From positions 1-64,000 of the forward strand of contig MFPR01000026.1 of NCBI GenBank assembly GCA_001784175.1: a stretch of DNA of 64,000 bases, written 5' to 3'. Positions within the stretch are counted from its first letter, which is position 1. Every line of letters starts with the position of its first letter. Position numbers and translations under genes: made by a program. Below are positions 11,201 to 16,858 of this stretch, in pieces. The stretch comes from Candidatus Lindowbacteria bacterium RIFCSPLOWO2_12_FULL_62_27. Lineage in GTDB: Bacteria; Lindowbacteria; 2-12-FULL-62-27. The notes below the pieces were generated by a model. It ran no database searches. It was given only the letters and a program-made list of their open reading frames with translations, and was not told the origin of the DNA.

Positions 11201-14200
11201 CGGCCGTGGTGGGCGGCTACGAGCATGTGGCCAGAATGGGGTTTACCTGCGACCGGACCGGGATTCCGCCGAATGCCATGTGCTCGCCCGACACCGATCG
11301 CACCGTCGTCGGGACCTCGGTGAAGTTTGACGGCCGCGGGTCGAGCGACCGCGACGGCGTCATCGTCGATTACCGGTGGGAATTCGGCGACGGATCCACG
11401 GCGTCCGGGCCGCAGGCCAGTCACGCTTATCTCCAGCCCGGCGTGTATACCACGTGGCTGACAGTAACGGACAACGACAACCTCTCGGATTTCGACACCT
11501 GCCGGGTGGAGGTTCTTTCCCCTCCGGACAGCGCAAAGGGCCTGTACGTGAATGACGATCGGATTGTGGGGGACAAGTTCACTTATGCGGCCGGCAGCGA
11601 TGAGATCGGCGACGGCACGCGGTTCCGGCCGTTCCGAACCATTCAGAAAGCGATGTCTTTGGCACGACCGGGGGATACGATTTTCGCCGACATCGGGCTC
11701 TATCCCGAACAGGTGGTCATCGACAAGGATCGCATCTGGTTGGAAGGCGCCGGCTCATGGAGCGCATGGGACCAGACGGTGATTGATGCGGGCGATACGT
11801 CTGCTGAACAGAAGGCCCGCGGGTTGTACGCGTCCGATCGTGTCGGCCTGGTCCTGCGGAATTTTGCCGTCCATCACGGATTCACCGGCATCGAGTGGAG
11901 AAACGTCGATTCCTCCTGGATATGGGGCGTCGCCGCGCGACACAACGGCGGCCACGGGATGCGTCTCCACACGAATTCGGATTCGAATCTTCTGTGGGGG
12001 ATCATCTCCGAATCGAATGCGGCGGCCGGCCTGATTCTGGACGGATCGTATCAGAATCTACTGACCGCCTGCGCGTTCGGACAGAATACGGCGGCCGGCG
12101 TGGAGATCCGGAACGGCCGCGGGAACCGCGTCGTCCTGAACGACATTTACGAGAACGACACCGGCGTCTGGATTTCCGGCGGGACCGGGGACCATGTGAT
12201 TTTCAAGAACAATTTCAAATCCAACCGGGTCAGTTACATTTCGAACGCCGCCGGCGGTCCTCTGTCCGTGGCGCGCAACTGGTGGGGAACCACGGATGAA
12301 GTCACGATCCGGCAGAGGATGGCCGGGTCGGCCGCGATTCCGGAGTTCATTCCGTACAGGCTCGGGCTGGTCGACACGCCGGAGGGCATGGACACGGTGG
12401 CGCCCCGCGCGCCGGCGGAGATCCGCGCGGAAACGACGGCGCAGGGGGCGATCCTGATTCGGTGGAGGAATCCGGATGTGGACGAGGAATATCCGGGATC
12501 GCTCAGCGGGTTCACCGGCGTGCGGATCTACCGCCTGGTGGATCGGCCGGACACGACGCAGTGGGCGTCCGAGGCCACGTTGCGGGCTCGCGTGCCCCAG
12601 CCAGGCGCTGAGTTTTTGGACACGGACGTGCAGCCCGGCCGCGCCTACTATTATCGTCTGACATCGTTGGACGACGCATGGCACGTCAATGAGTCATGGT
12701 TTTCGGATACCGTCAGCATCAGCGTGCCGGACTCCGGGAGGTTAAGACCGACGCTCTCGTGGTATCCGTCCGGCGGGCAGGGAACCGCAAAGTCGGAGAC
12801 GTACCAGTTGCGGAACATGTCGAAGAACCCGCAAGACGTGGCCGCGGGCGTCATCGTGGGCGTGTTCGTGATCCGCGGCGCGGAATACGTGGAAACGGCG
12901 TATCTCGACACGGCCGCCATCGGAGAGATGGCGGCGGTCGACACGCGCGCGGTCCGGCTGACGATCGTCACCAACGCCGCCTGGGAGGCCGCGCAGAAGA
13001 ACGCCTCGGTGACGGTCGAGCTTCGCGTCGTGCAGGAGCTGAATTGGCCGGAGAAGAATGTGGGAGTGTCGGGGCAGTACAGGCTCGTCAAAGACGACGC
13101 CGGCCCGGTGGGTCTTTCGAGCATGTCATACGTAGTGTCCGACGAAGTTGTTGAGTTGGGGGCGCCGGGCGCCGTTCGGCGCGATCACAAGGCATTCATC
13201 GAGATCAAGAGCGTCGTTTACAATCCGGATAGCTCCGGCATTCTGATGGACATGTATCGGTCCATTCATGATGGATTGTACTTGGCGGAGGCGCGCATTC
13301 CCGGTGGCGCCGCGAGCGTCGAAACCTTCGGGACATATTCGGTCCTCCATCTTACACAGATTCCTATCAAGAACGGCGAATCGGCGGCGGTGCGATTGGT
13401 CCTCGGCATGGACTTGAACCGGCAAAGCGATATTGACCTGAAAGCGATCGCCCAAGACATCCGCATGACAGAGTGGAGTCCGGCGGGTGCGATGACCGTG
13501 GAAGAAATCTCTGATGCCCCGGGCGGCGCGGCGTTTCAACGACGGCGCGTCATCCGGGGCGCGGTCCCCAAGTCCGACCTCTCGACTCGTGTGACGTTCT
13601 TTGATGTCACAAACGGGAGGCCCCGGAAAATCGCCGAAACCCGTCTGTCGGACAGCGGGGCATTCGAGCTGGCGGACATCTCCGATTCGGTGAATGACGT
13701 GGTCGTGCGCGTGGACCGACGGGCGTCATTCCCGCATTTCTCGCGTTTGAAACTTGATGAGGACAGGGTGACGTACCTTTTGGCCAATATCGAGCCTGCG
13801 GAAATTGACGTGAAGAGAGGCCACAGCCGAATGGTCGATTCGCCGGAGATCCGGCAGGAAGTGTCGGCGGGAGAAGGTACGGAGAAGGCGCGGATCGATG
13901 TGCCGGGTGGCGCGATCGACCGGCCGTTTTATATCACTCTGCGAGAACCGGACAATATCGAGGAGATACGCGCCGCCGCGCCCGCCGGCCGGAGGCTATT
14001 GGCCGCCCGGGAGTACGTGCTGGTGGACGCGCAGACAGGCGAGGAGATTCACAGCGGGTTCCGCGAAAAAATCCGCATCGCGCTGTCACTGGCCGGCCTG
14101 AGATCCGGCGAGATGGCAAAAATCGCCCACTACGATCCCGAGACCGGCAACTTCAACGAGGAGGCGGCGGTCGTGGATGAGACTGGCGGAGAAGTCGTGT

Positions 14201-14586
14201 CCGACGTCGACCATTTCTCGATCTACGTCTCGCTTGCGTCTCCGGCGCCGGCGGCCCCCGCGCCGACGTACACGGATTTTTCGGAACTCTTGGTGTATCC
14301 GAATCCGTATCTGGCCACCTATGGGACGAACCGGGTGGTGTTCGAATACGTTCCGGCGACCGCGAAAGTAACGATTTACGCGGTGTCCGGCGATCTCGTC
14401 CGGGAAATCGAGAACGAGGGGTCAGGCGACGTCAACGGGTCCGTGCGCGGAAGCGCCGCCACCGCTCACATCGGCTGGGACCTCACGAACCGCTTCGGCC
14501 GTCCGGCGGCGAGCGGGATGTATTTGTATTTGTTGAAGGACACCGCCGGCCATGTGCAAAAGGGCCGGGTGGGTGTGGTACGATGA
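2278..14586 (+). CDS. giant exported subtilase (S8) mosaic protein, 4102 residues
   Basis: Reading N to C: signal peptide (about 1-23); Ig-like domain; fervidolysin-like propeptide (about 138-240); S8 protease with catalytic D256 (IIDTG), H289 (GGHGT) and S441 (NGTSFASP); four Ig-like repeats with TPP(V/F/T)I and DDVGV motifs (about 508-920); a first PD40/TolB-like propeller; a long run of Ig/transthyretin-like domains (about 1100-2000); two polyproline tracts (about 2002-2028 and 2119-2146) around one Ig domain; a second PD40 propeller interrupted by a VWA domain with MIDAS D2336-x-S2338-x-S2340; two PKD domains flanking a GH43-like five-bladed region; a right-handed beta-helix (about 3088-3352); FN3; and a C-terminal FlgD/T9SS-like domain (VYPNPY...GRPAASGMYLYLL). 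All catalytic residues are present, so an active cell-surface or secreted protease is likely. The frame stays open for 12.3 kb. GTG start, coupled to the PorV-like gene. Confidence 0.9.
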   Translation: MTLLRLSILIYMALGVGAWGWAADLDAARFLHTPKDSHLIDQPLRISAQLTEAAGVSSVQLFYKSPDRATYTVKTMQASWQADLAPGELSPLGLSYFFEAKYADGRAYRSRDYSTVLLVVPPAIREMLYRDDASGTDVKVVKDELILKLDPAMAPEVVPNAINQLILRHNAKVLGVDNGSRLVRMQIPSTLDLKAVLADLSAQSAVAYAHPHGLYEPVLTPNDPMLEEQWAVQKMRLPEAWNTTTGDVNVIVGIIDTGRDPNHPDLSGQFLPGYDYYANDPDPWDVGGHGTMVAGVVGAIGNNGTGVAGTNWKCKILPYRVGDWSLSIWAIVQSLRDATDKGARVINMSFGGFGGWPAMHDALKYAYSKGVVLIAAAGNSYTQTPVYPAAYPEVIGVVATNRSDQKAYFSSYGSWVDVSAPGQEILTTTVGGGYKSVNGTSFASPYTAGLASLLLSVNPTLTNEEVREILRSTAVDLGSAGFDNVFGYGRIDAPAAVMAARGAAADDTPPVITHFPVREVDPGISVSVLAAVTDNVAVHSGILSYRRKGDATFTESIMSYLGGTLYEGVIPKSTVEPPAVEYSLRARDAKGNWSFTPVYTIAMKDRTPPVVQHTPPSQADSGLPMTIAATVTDDVGVKSATAHVRMRGESGYTAYEMTAGPNQQYQATIPGPAVRMPAIQYYFSATDTAGNQPPTGQPGSAAAPHEVKVVYVDRTPPFVAHDPVAAAQPAHLPVRVEARITDDVGVAGATLFFRPRGKPLFDTAPMMPSGADSYIALIPASAVVSPAVEYYIDATDSAGNRPAGGRTPGSASLPNGFPVPADTSPPTIRHTALGTPPDALIEGLPVVVSAIALDNHGVQAMRLHHKPAGASSHFVRPMTYTLSNRFEAALTEKDAVGPAIHYYLVASDSDGNETTWGPAEVPVHAKVAIMTAAGDTRALWAPGADQVLFKDPKTGLYARMAVPHFDTAHFSWSADLTKLVMAGRSGDSWLVYVITLEDSIPRAHRVTDGDWLDLYPSWSADGKFLLFASNRAGEWDIFMKPVDSDSDGIPDTGGAIVKLSADTGARGKGDVLGVARLAAPGALEVVRGKVPIIGGVFALVQADQMTQAPAEGYRIEAAPETNPQETTLIESVNGLKTILFDAKLGEWTPPSDTPGKYSVCLHAQTSGRSARECVTVWVPGLAVTLEAKPTEMFPDQATVEVRGEARYNFGALGAGLPVTIWVLGTGRSVSAVTNASGQFYAELPAPSVPGEYRLHAAVTDTWGLIARAETPITVKAKKIVLTIDLDPTETFAQEPVRAFGRAVYEDSLPVVNREVTLEIKETFRKYFALTDSTGAYSVPGVSAGKPGLYHVHAQVSDSFTSAVTHAELRLRGQAVELTEQLLPPVVFTGAYTSVSGTAVYRTTRAPLKDAPVAISPSWYPEPVSVRTDTAGRYLALIQASDRAGTMPVQVTAGDGFETASVQRDLVMLDFSYGNPLKIEVTMRPDSPAVWRGRPFGITGDAIYVYADRRWPVEEGRVDLAMDSVGPLGTLSLTRDDGGRFSWNGAAPRTPDTYRIRATVTDRFELKGRSETDQVVKDRPLIVKGFADKTDPYRMFLLNFFGHLYYPDGGAVEAATVSCTSSPPGYEKAVQDYFDPSYDGYFVMQFFSPNRVDTYTLQFRAVDSYGGTGETQLIATVRPLNVKVTAGVSDSIVPARLTPTVRGKGIYIENQIQVVEAPAAIRSTTGSGAVWTGKTNILGEFSSVAALPRADFETYQLTVDDGLSADTAEIGLTILSDSIVIDAHLDTAIVPDEASWLKSLPPPARVWLTARPRHPKGYALYREGATRVTVTNALTGGAVWETAWTAAPLGEGKDARERDEVAVPVPTSAGEFRVSIWMEDRYGEGETSVLLTVYTPSEPKDDLALELNLDTSVVSPGAVVTAWGTLVYSGLSTGDQDDTVLIENSVSKEHWEGVYRATEKKFTRVFSAPAATGAYPIVASKWHSGKRAEDAEILFVVKGTDTPPPPPPPPPPPPPPPPPPPPPPPPPPPIKLIIVTVPALYMADPGDPVAVEGSAAYTTGEDVYPGVATLYRGSTSMATVMLSLHGRFRFPEFPAPSAVTEYEVVVEDGTRAGRATFKVVPPPPPPPPPPPPPPPPPPPPPPPPTPPAPYVKLYPVQSPDGKYVAFSGRKVGTTDSLNIYILETANPAAIIPFTAEYANDQFPAWSADGKTIAFGSKRSGNFDIWSKPVDGNGDGKPDSTGRAAQLTRWEGEDNKPTWSPDGRKIAFHSDRAGNYDIYVQNASGSGEPLRLTENAAYDAHPHWSADGKYITFHSNRRAKERLADGSSEKTSIGLVLDESSSVDDESFLKLSSGAGRFLENLAAGVSVAVTKFDQRVKTIQDFTEDKKLLTEACGTRTFGCATAIYDALFESLGRLAARPGRRMALLVSDGWDNSSKKTMTDVIRYATENNIQIFGVFVSNALYPSNPEPLRILTKATGGALIEIDDFGGVTSGLEHVMKLYDELLGNFNIWYAPAEGGEARQLTDDLADDLYPAFSPDVKKIAYVSFRSGKGDIYVIRFDPTTPESPQRLYPPVARISADTRAIMKFPLALDGGASSDADGRIVAYRWSFGDGGLGGDSIVGHAYEKPGPYTVTLTVIDNDGLIDEDSVQIVVDTAPPGTGKPCAPNLSSFQIVFRPSQTPMPTGYVGYPFVLHDGGVYKMFYHVRRDYAGSRADLEKLGIDTPPGEMPNFSHNMVSYAEGEDGVRWTHRGVLDETYGVAHVGQGMALARVGTRLDLIQEDYPKIHMKRLASYLTYRYQTAEGAWSSKITLLEGTDDPKSWESTMTQRTAAFLTSSDSLTARLWYGGLNSTSEFADHPQSIGLAKLDWDESGQRWRARSRERVLAASAEPGHEFESVQVMYPSVRQIGSDSYVMYYLGYQHPEKTSVCRAYSADGIAWEGREKLFDATHLPAQVSDITSVQLFSDPKDGKEYLYLTAVVGGYEHVARMGFTCDRTGIPPNAMCSPDTDRTVVGTSVKFDGRGSSDRDGVIVDYRWEFGDGSTASGPQASHAYLQPGVYTTWLTVTDNDNLSDFDTCRVEVLSPPDSAKGLYVNDDRIVGDKFTYAAGSDEIGDGTRFRPFRTIQKAMSLARPGDTIFADIGLYPEQVVIDKDRIWLEGAGSWSAWDQTVIDAGDTSAEQKARGLYASDRVGLVLRNFAVHHGFTGIEWRNVDSSWIWGVAARHNGGHGMRLHTNSDSNLLWGIISESNAAAGLILDGSYQNLLTACAFGQNTAAGVEIRNGRGNRVVLNDIYENDTGVWISGGTGDHVIFKNNFKSNRVSYISNAAGGPLSVARNWWGTTDEVTIRQRMAGSAAIPEFIPYRLGLVDTPEGMDTVAPRAPAEIRAETTAQGAILIRWRNPDVDEEYPGSLSGFTGVRIYRLVDRPDTTQWASEATLRARVPQPGAEFLDTDVQPGRAYYYRLTSLDDAWHVNESWFSDTVSISVPDSGRLRPTLSWYPSGGQGTAKSETYQLRNMSKNPQDVAAGVIVGVFVIRGAEYVETAYLDTAAIGEMAAVDTRAVRLTIVTNAAWEAAQKNASVTVELRVVQELNWPEKNVGVSGQYRLVKDDAGPVGLSSMSYVVSDEVVELGAPGAVRRDHKAFIEIKSVVYNPDSSGILMDMYRSIHDGLYLAEARIPGGAASVETFGTYSVLHLTQIPIKNGESAAVRLVLGMDLNRQSDIDLKAIAQDIRMTEWSPAGAMTVEEISDAPGGAAFQRRRVIRGAVPKSDLSTRVTFFDVTNGRPRKIAETRLSDSGAFELADISDSVNDVVVRVDRRASFPHFSRLKLDEDRVTYLLANIEPAEIDVKRGHSRMVDSPEIRQEVSAGEGTEKARIDVPGGAIDRPFYITLREPDNIEEIRAAAPAGRRLLAAREYVLVDAQTGEEIHSGFREKIRIALSLAGLRSGEMAKIAHYDPETGNFNEEAAVVDETGGEVVSDVDHFSIYVSLASPAPAAPAPTYTDFSELLVYPNPYLATYGTNRVVFEYVPATAKVTIYAVSGDLVREIENEGSGDVNGSVRGSAATAHIGWDLTNRFGRPAASGMYLYLLKDTAGHVQKGRVGVVR

Positions 14587-14612
14587 AGTCGAATACGGGA
14601 GGCTGGACGATC

Positions 14613-15302
14613 ATGAATCGATATTGCATTGGCGTTTTCGTATGGCTTGTTGTTTGCGGCCCGGCCCTGGCCGGCGATCCGCAGGTGTCGCCCTTCCGGT
14701 GGCGCGACGCCGACATGCCGCTCACCTACCGTCTGAACGTGTCGGCCGTGCCCGAATACATGCGCGGCGTCTTCCTCGAATACGGCCGCATCGGGATCGA
14801 CGATTGGGCGAAGGTTGAGGGGGCGAGGCTGACGTCGTGTTATCGGGGCGCCACGGCGTCTTCGGAAAAGACGGATGAAAAAATCTTCGCGCGCTGGAAC
14901 ACGCTGCCGAGCGGTATCGGCGGCTGGGCCTACTATCCTCCCGTCGGGTTCATCGAATACAACAGCCGGTATGCCGACAAGTACTACGCCCAGCGCGACA
15001 ATCTGCGGAATCTCACGCTGCACGAAAACGGCCACGCGATCGGATTCCCGCATTATTTCGAGGACGACTCCGTCATGGCCTACAAGTACATTCCAAACCT
15101 GACCGATTTCGACCGCCGGCTGATCCTGCTGAATTATCCTGGGCAGAAGATAACGTCGGAGGCGTGTTGCGCCAAGTCCGACACAATGCTGGCCGCATCG
15201 CAGCGGTCGGAGGGAAAGTCGGCGACCGGCCACGGCCAGTGGTGCTATGCGTCCTGGCTGGACCGGAAGTCGGATTTTGAGATGCCCGGAGGTGGGCCAT
15301 GA
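14613..15302 (+). CDS. exported metzincin-type (matrixin-like) zinc protease
   Basis: 229 residues from the ATG at 14613, chosen because GGGAGG lies 10 nt upstream and it opens directly into a signal peptide (MNRYCIGVFVWLVVCGPALA). An alternative ATG at 14583 overlaps the stop of the giant gene (ATGA) and adds 10 residues. The motif HENGHAIGFPH (H137, E138, H141, H147) fits HExxHxxGxxH, with the two extra zinc/catalytic elements spaced as in metzincins, and SVMAY about 10 residues later fits the Met-turn. The region before it (IFARWNTLPSGIGGWAYYPP) resembles the matrixin core strands. Two pairs of C-terminal cysteines may form disulfides. Probably secreted with the upstream subtilase; substrate unknown. 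Confidence 0.75.
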   Translation: MNRYCIGVFVWLVVCGPALAGDPQVSPFRWRDADMPLTYRLNVSAVPEYMRGVFLEYGRIGIDDWAKVEGARLTSCYRGATASSEKTDEKIFARWNTLPSGIGGWAYYPPVGFIEYNSRYADKYYAQRDNLRNLTLHENGHAIGFPHYFEDDSVMAYKYIPNLTDFDRRLILLNYPGQKITSEACCAKSDTMLAASQRSEGKSATGHGQWCYASWLDRKSDFEMPGGGP

Positions 15303-16246
15303 GCAGATGGATGTGTGTGTGGATATGCGCGATGGTCTGGACTCAGCCTGCGGCGGCGATCCATCTCTGGAACATCGAGCTTCCGACGATGGCCCGGGAG
15401 TCGCGGGCCATCGTTTACGGAGAAGTCACCGGCACGAAGAGCTTTTACGATTCCGGCCGGGGAGAAGTCCTGACGGAAGTGGAGATGAGTCTCATGGAGG
15501 CTCTGAAAGAGGACACGGAGGTGAAAGCCGCTGCGCGGTTCGTCATCGCCGGCGGAGTCCACGAAGACGTGGAGTGGGCCGGCCCGGGCCTGCCGAAGCT
15601 GTCGCGCGGCGATGTGGCGGTGGTTTTTCTGGAGAAGCTCGACGGCCGATACTGGCCATACGGCCTGCCGCTGGGGATTTTCAACCAAACTGTGACCTCG
15701 GCCGGCAAGGCGGTATTGAAACGCGATCTGACGGACGCCCATGTGGTCCATATGGACGACACCGGCGCCGAGGTTCCCGTGAAAGTGAACTACTACGGGA
15801 TTGATGGATTCAAACAAAAGATACGCGAGTATCTCGGCGCCGCGCCGAAAGCGGAGCCCGGCCTGAACGAACGATACGCGCAGTCAGACGCGGTGGCCGC
15901 CGGCCGGGTGACCGGCGTGCGCGTGAGTCTCACGTCCGATAGCCTCGTTGAAACGCAGGTGGACCTCAAGCCTCACCAAATCCTGAAGGGCGACACCCGC
16001 GCGATCTGGATCATTCGCGTGGAGGGCGGAGAACTGCCGGATGTGAAGTACGAATCGTACGACATGCCGGCGTTTGTTCAGAACGGCGAATACCTCGTTT
16101 TTCTGAAAACCACACCGGCGGGATTGTCGCCGATCGGCTCGGCGGGAGCCGTCCCCGGCCGCCGCCGCTCGGATGGGCGTTTCGAAATCCTGACGCCGGA
16201 CGGCCGGATTCTGCTCTTGGATCAGGTGGACTTCGGAGCGAGATAA
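15299..16246 (+). CDS. exported protein with an internally duplicated beta domain
   Basis: 315 residues; signal peptide ending QPAAA-IHLW. ATG overlaps the protease stop by 4 nt. Two halves are similar: residues about 30-115 (SRAIVYGEVTGTKSF, then TEVEMSLMEALKEDTEV, AVVFLEK) and about 197-280 (SDAVAAGRVTGVRVSL, then TQVDLKPHQILKGDTR, YLVFLKT). Each half has the order VxGxVTGxx / strand / LKGD / V(I/E)GG / VFL, which recalls the OB-like fold of exported TIMP/NTR-type or DUF-type domains, but I do not recognise the family. A surface role linked to the co-transcribed proteases, for example as inhibitor or partner, is only an inference from context. It is the last gene of this unit; a new promoter follows. 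Confidence 0.6.
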   Translation: MSRWMCVWICAMVWTQPAAAIHLWNIELPTMARESRAIVYGEVTGTKSFYDSGRGEVLTEVEMSLMEALKEDTEVKAAARFVIAGGVHEDVEWAGPGLPKLSRGDVAVVFLEKLDGRYWPYGLPLGIFNQTVTSAGKAVLKRDLTDAHVVHMDDTGAEVPVKVNYYGIDGFKQKIREYLGAAPKAEPGLNERYAQSDAVAAGRVTGVRVSLTSDSLVETQVDLKPHQILKGDTRAIWIIRVEGGELPDVKYESYDMPAFVQNGEYLVFLKTTPAGLSPIGSAGAVPGRRRSDGRFEILTPDGRILLLDQVDFGAR

Positions 16247-16268
16247 TCGGCGCCGGCTTGCCTCGTTC

Positions 16269-16297
16269 TTGACAGCCGTCCGGCTGCCACGTAGGTT
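16269..16297 (+). promoter_or_regulatory. leaderless-type promoter of the ferredoxin gene
   Basis: TTGACA (16269-16274), 17-bp spacer, TAGGTT (16292-16297), then only 6 nt to the ATG at 16304. Transcription would begin at or next to the A of the start codon. There is no Shine-Dalgarno sequence. Confidence 0.65.
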
Positions 16298-16303
16298 TGC
16301 CGC

Positions 16304-16606
16304 ATGGAACAGCACCAGCCCTACGAAAAACTGATCAGCGTCTGCACGAATTTCCGTGAAGAGGGGTCGTGTTGCGCCAAGCGCGGGTCGAAGGAAATCG
16401 TCGAGGCGCTGAAAGAGTACGTGAAAAAAAACGGATTGAAGGGCCGGACGCGCGTGGCCCGGTCGGGGTGCTTTGGGCTGTGCGAAATGGGTCCCAACAT
16501 CGCCGTCTATCCGGACGGCGGAAGCAACGGGACCTGGTACAAGGGTGTGCAGATCGGCGATGTGCCGTCGATCATTGAAAAACATATCGCCCACATGCGC
16601 ACGTGA
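16304..16606 (+). CDS. thioredoxin-like [2Fe-2S] ferredoxin
   Basis: 100 residues. Four-cysteine pattern C14-x8-C23 (VCTNFREEGSCC) and C-x3-C (GCFGLCEMGPN) matches the thioredoxin-fold [2Fe-2S] ferredoxins and the NuoE C-terminal domain, including the GPNIAVYPDG strand before the helix that ends the fold. These small proteins carry electrons in the cytoplasm; no partner gene is adjacent. The gene stands alone with its own leaderless promoter and is followed by hairpin repeats, so it is probably monocistronic. Confidence 0.85.
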   Translation: MEQHQPYEKLISVCTNFREEGSCCAKRGSKEIVEALKEYVKKNGLKGRTRVARSGCFGLCEMGPNIAVYPDGGSNGTWYKGVQIGDVPSIIEKHIAHMRT

Positions 16607-16614
16607 GTTCGGCG

Positions 16615-16774
16615 CCTGGGCGTCCCTGTTGCGGACATCGGTGGGTCTGCCATCCATGGCAAACCTGACCCCGGAGGCAACAGGGACAGTACATCCTGGG
16701 CGTCCCTGTTGCTTGGGATCGGAGGGTTCGCCATCCTTGGCGAACCTTGGGCTGAGGCAACAGGGACAGTACAT
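16615..16774 (+). repeat. two tandem 80-bp hairpin repeats
   Basis: Units 16615-16694 and 16695-16774 have exactly the same length. They share about 18 nt at the left (CCTGGGCGTCCCTGTTGC) and 20 nt at the right (GAGGCAACAGGGACAGTACA), which pair with each other through GTCCCTGTTGC/GCAACAGGGAC. The centres differ in sequence but keep an inner stem of the form GGTnnGCCA/TGGCnnACC; one base pair is T-A in unit 1 and C-G in unit 2, a compensatory change. The array ends 8 nt before tRNA-Gly. Confidence 0.75.
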
Positions 16775-16782
16775 CCATGTAC

Positions 16783-16853
16783 GCGGGTGTAGCTCAATGG
16801 TAGAGCTCTGGCTTCCCAAGCCAGTGACGTGGGTTCGATTCCCATCACCCGCT
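16783..16853 (+). tRNA. tRNA-Gly (anticodon CCC)
   Basis: The acceptor stem GCGGGTG (16783-16789) pairs with CACCCGC (16846-16852), followed by discriminator T. The D arm is GCTC-AATGGTA-GAGC. The anticodon arm is CTGGC-TTCCCAA-GCCAG with anticodon CCC (GGG codons). The T arm is GTGGG-TTCGATT-CCCAT. CCA is not encoded. A coding gene starts only 5 nt downstream. Confidence 0.95.
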
Positions 16854-16858
16854 CTGTC

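Noticed and set aside
16829-16858. Upstream ATG for the dehydrogenase
   Set aside because: It lies inside tRNA-Gly and would add 10 residues absent from the family.
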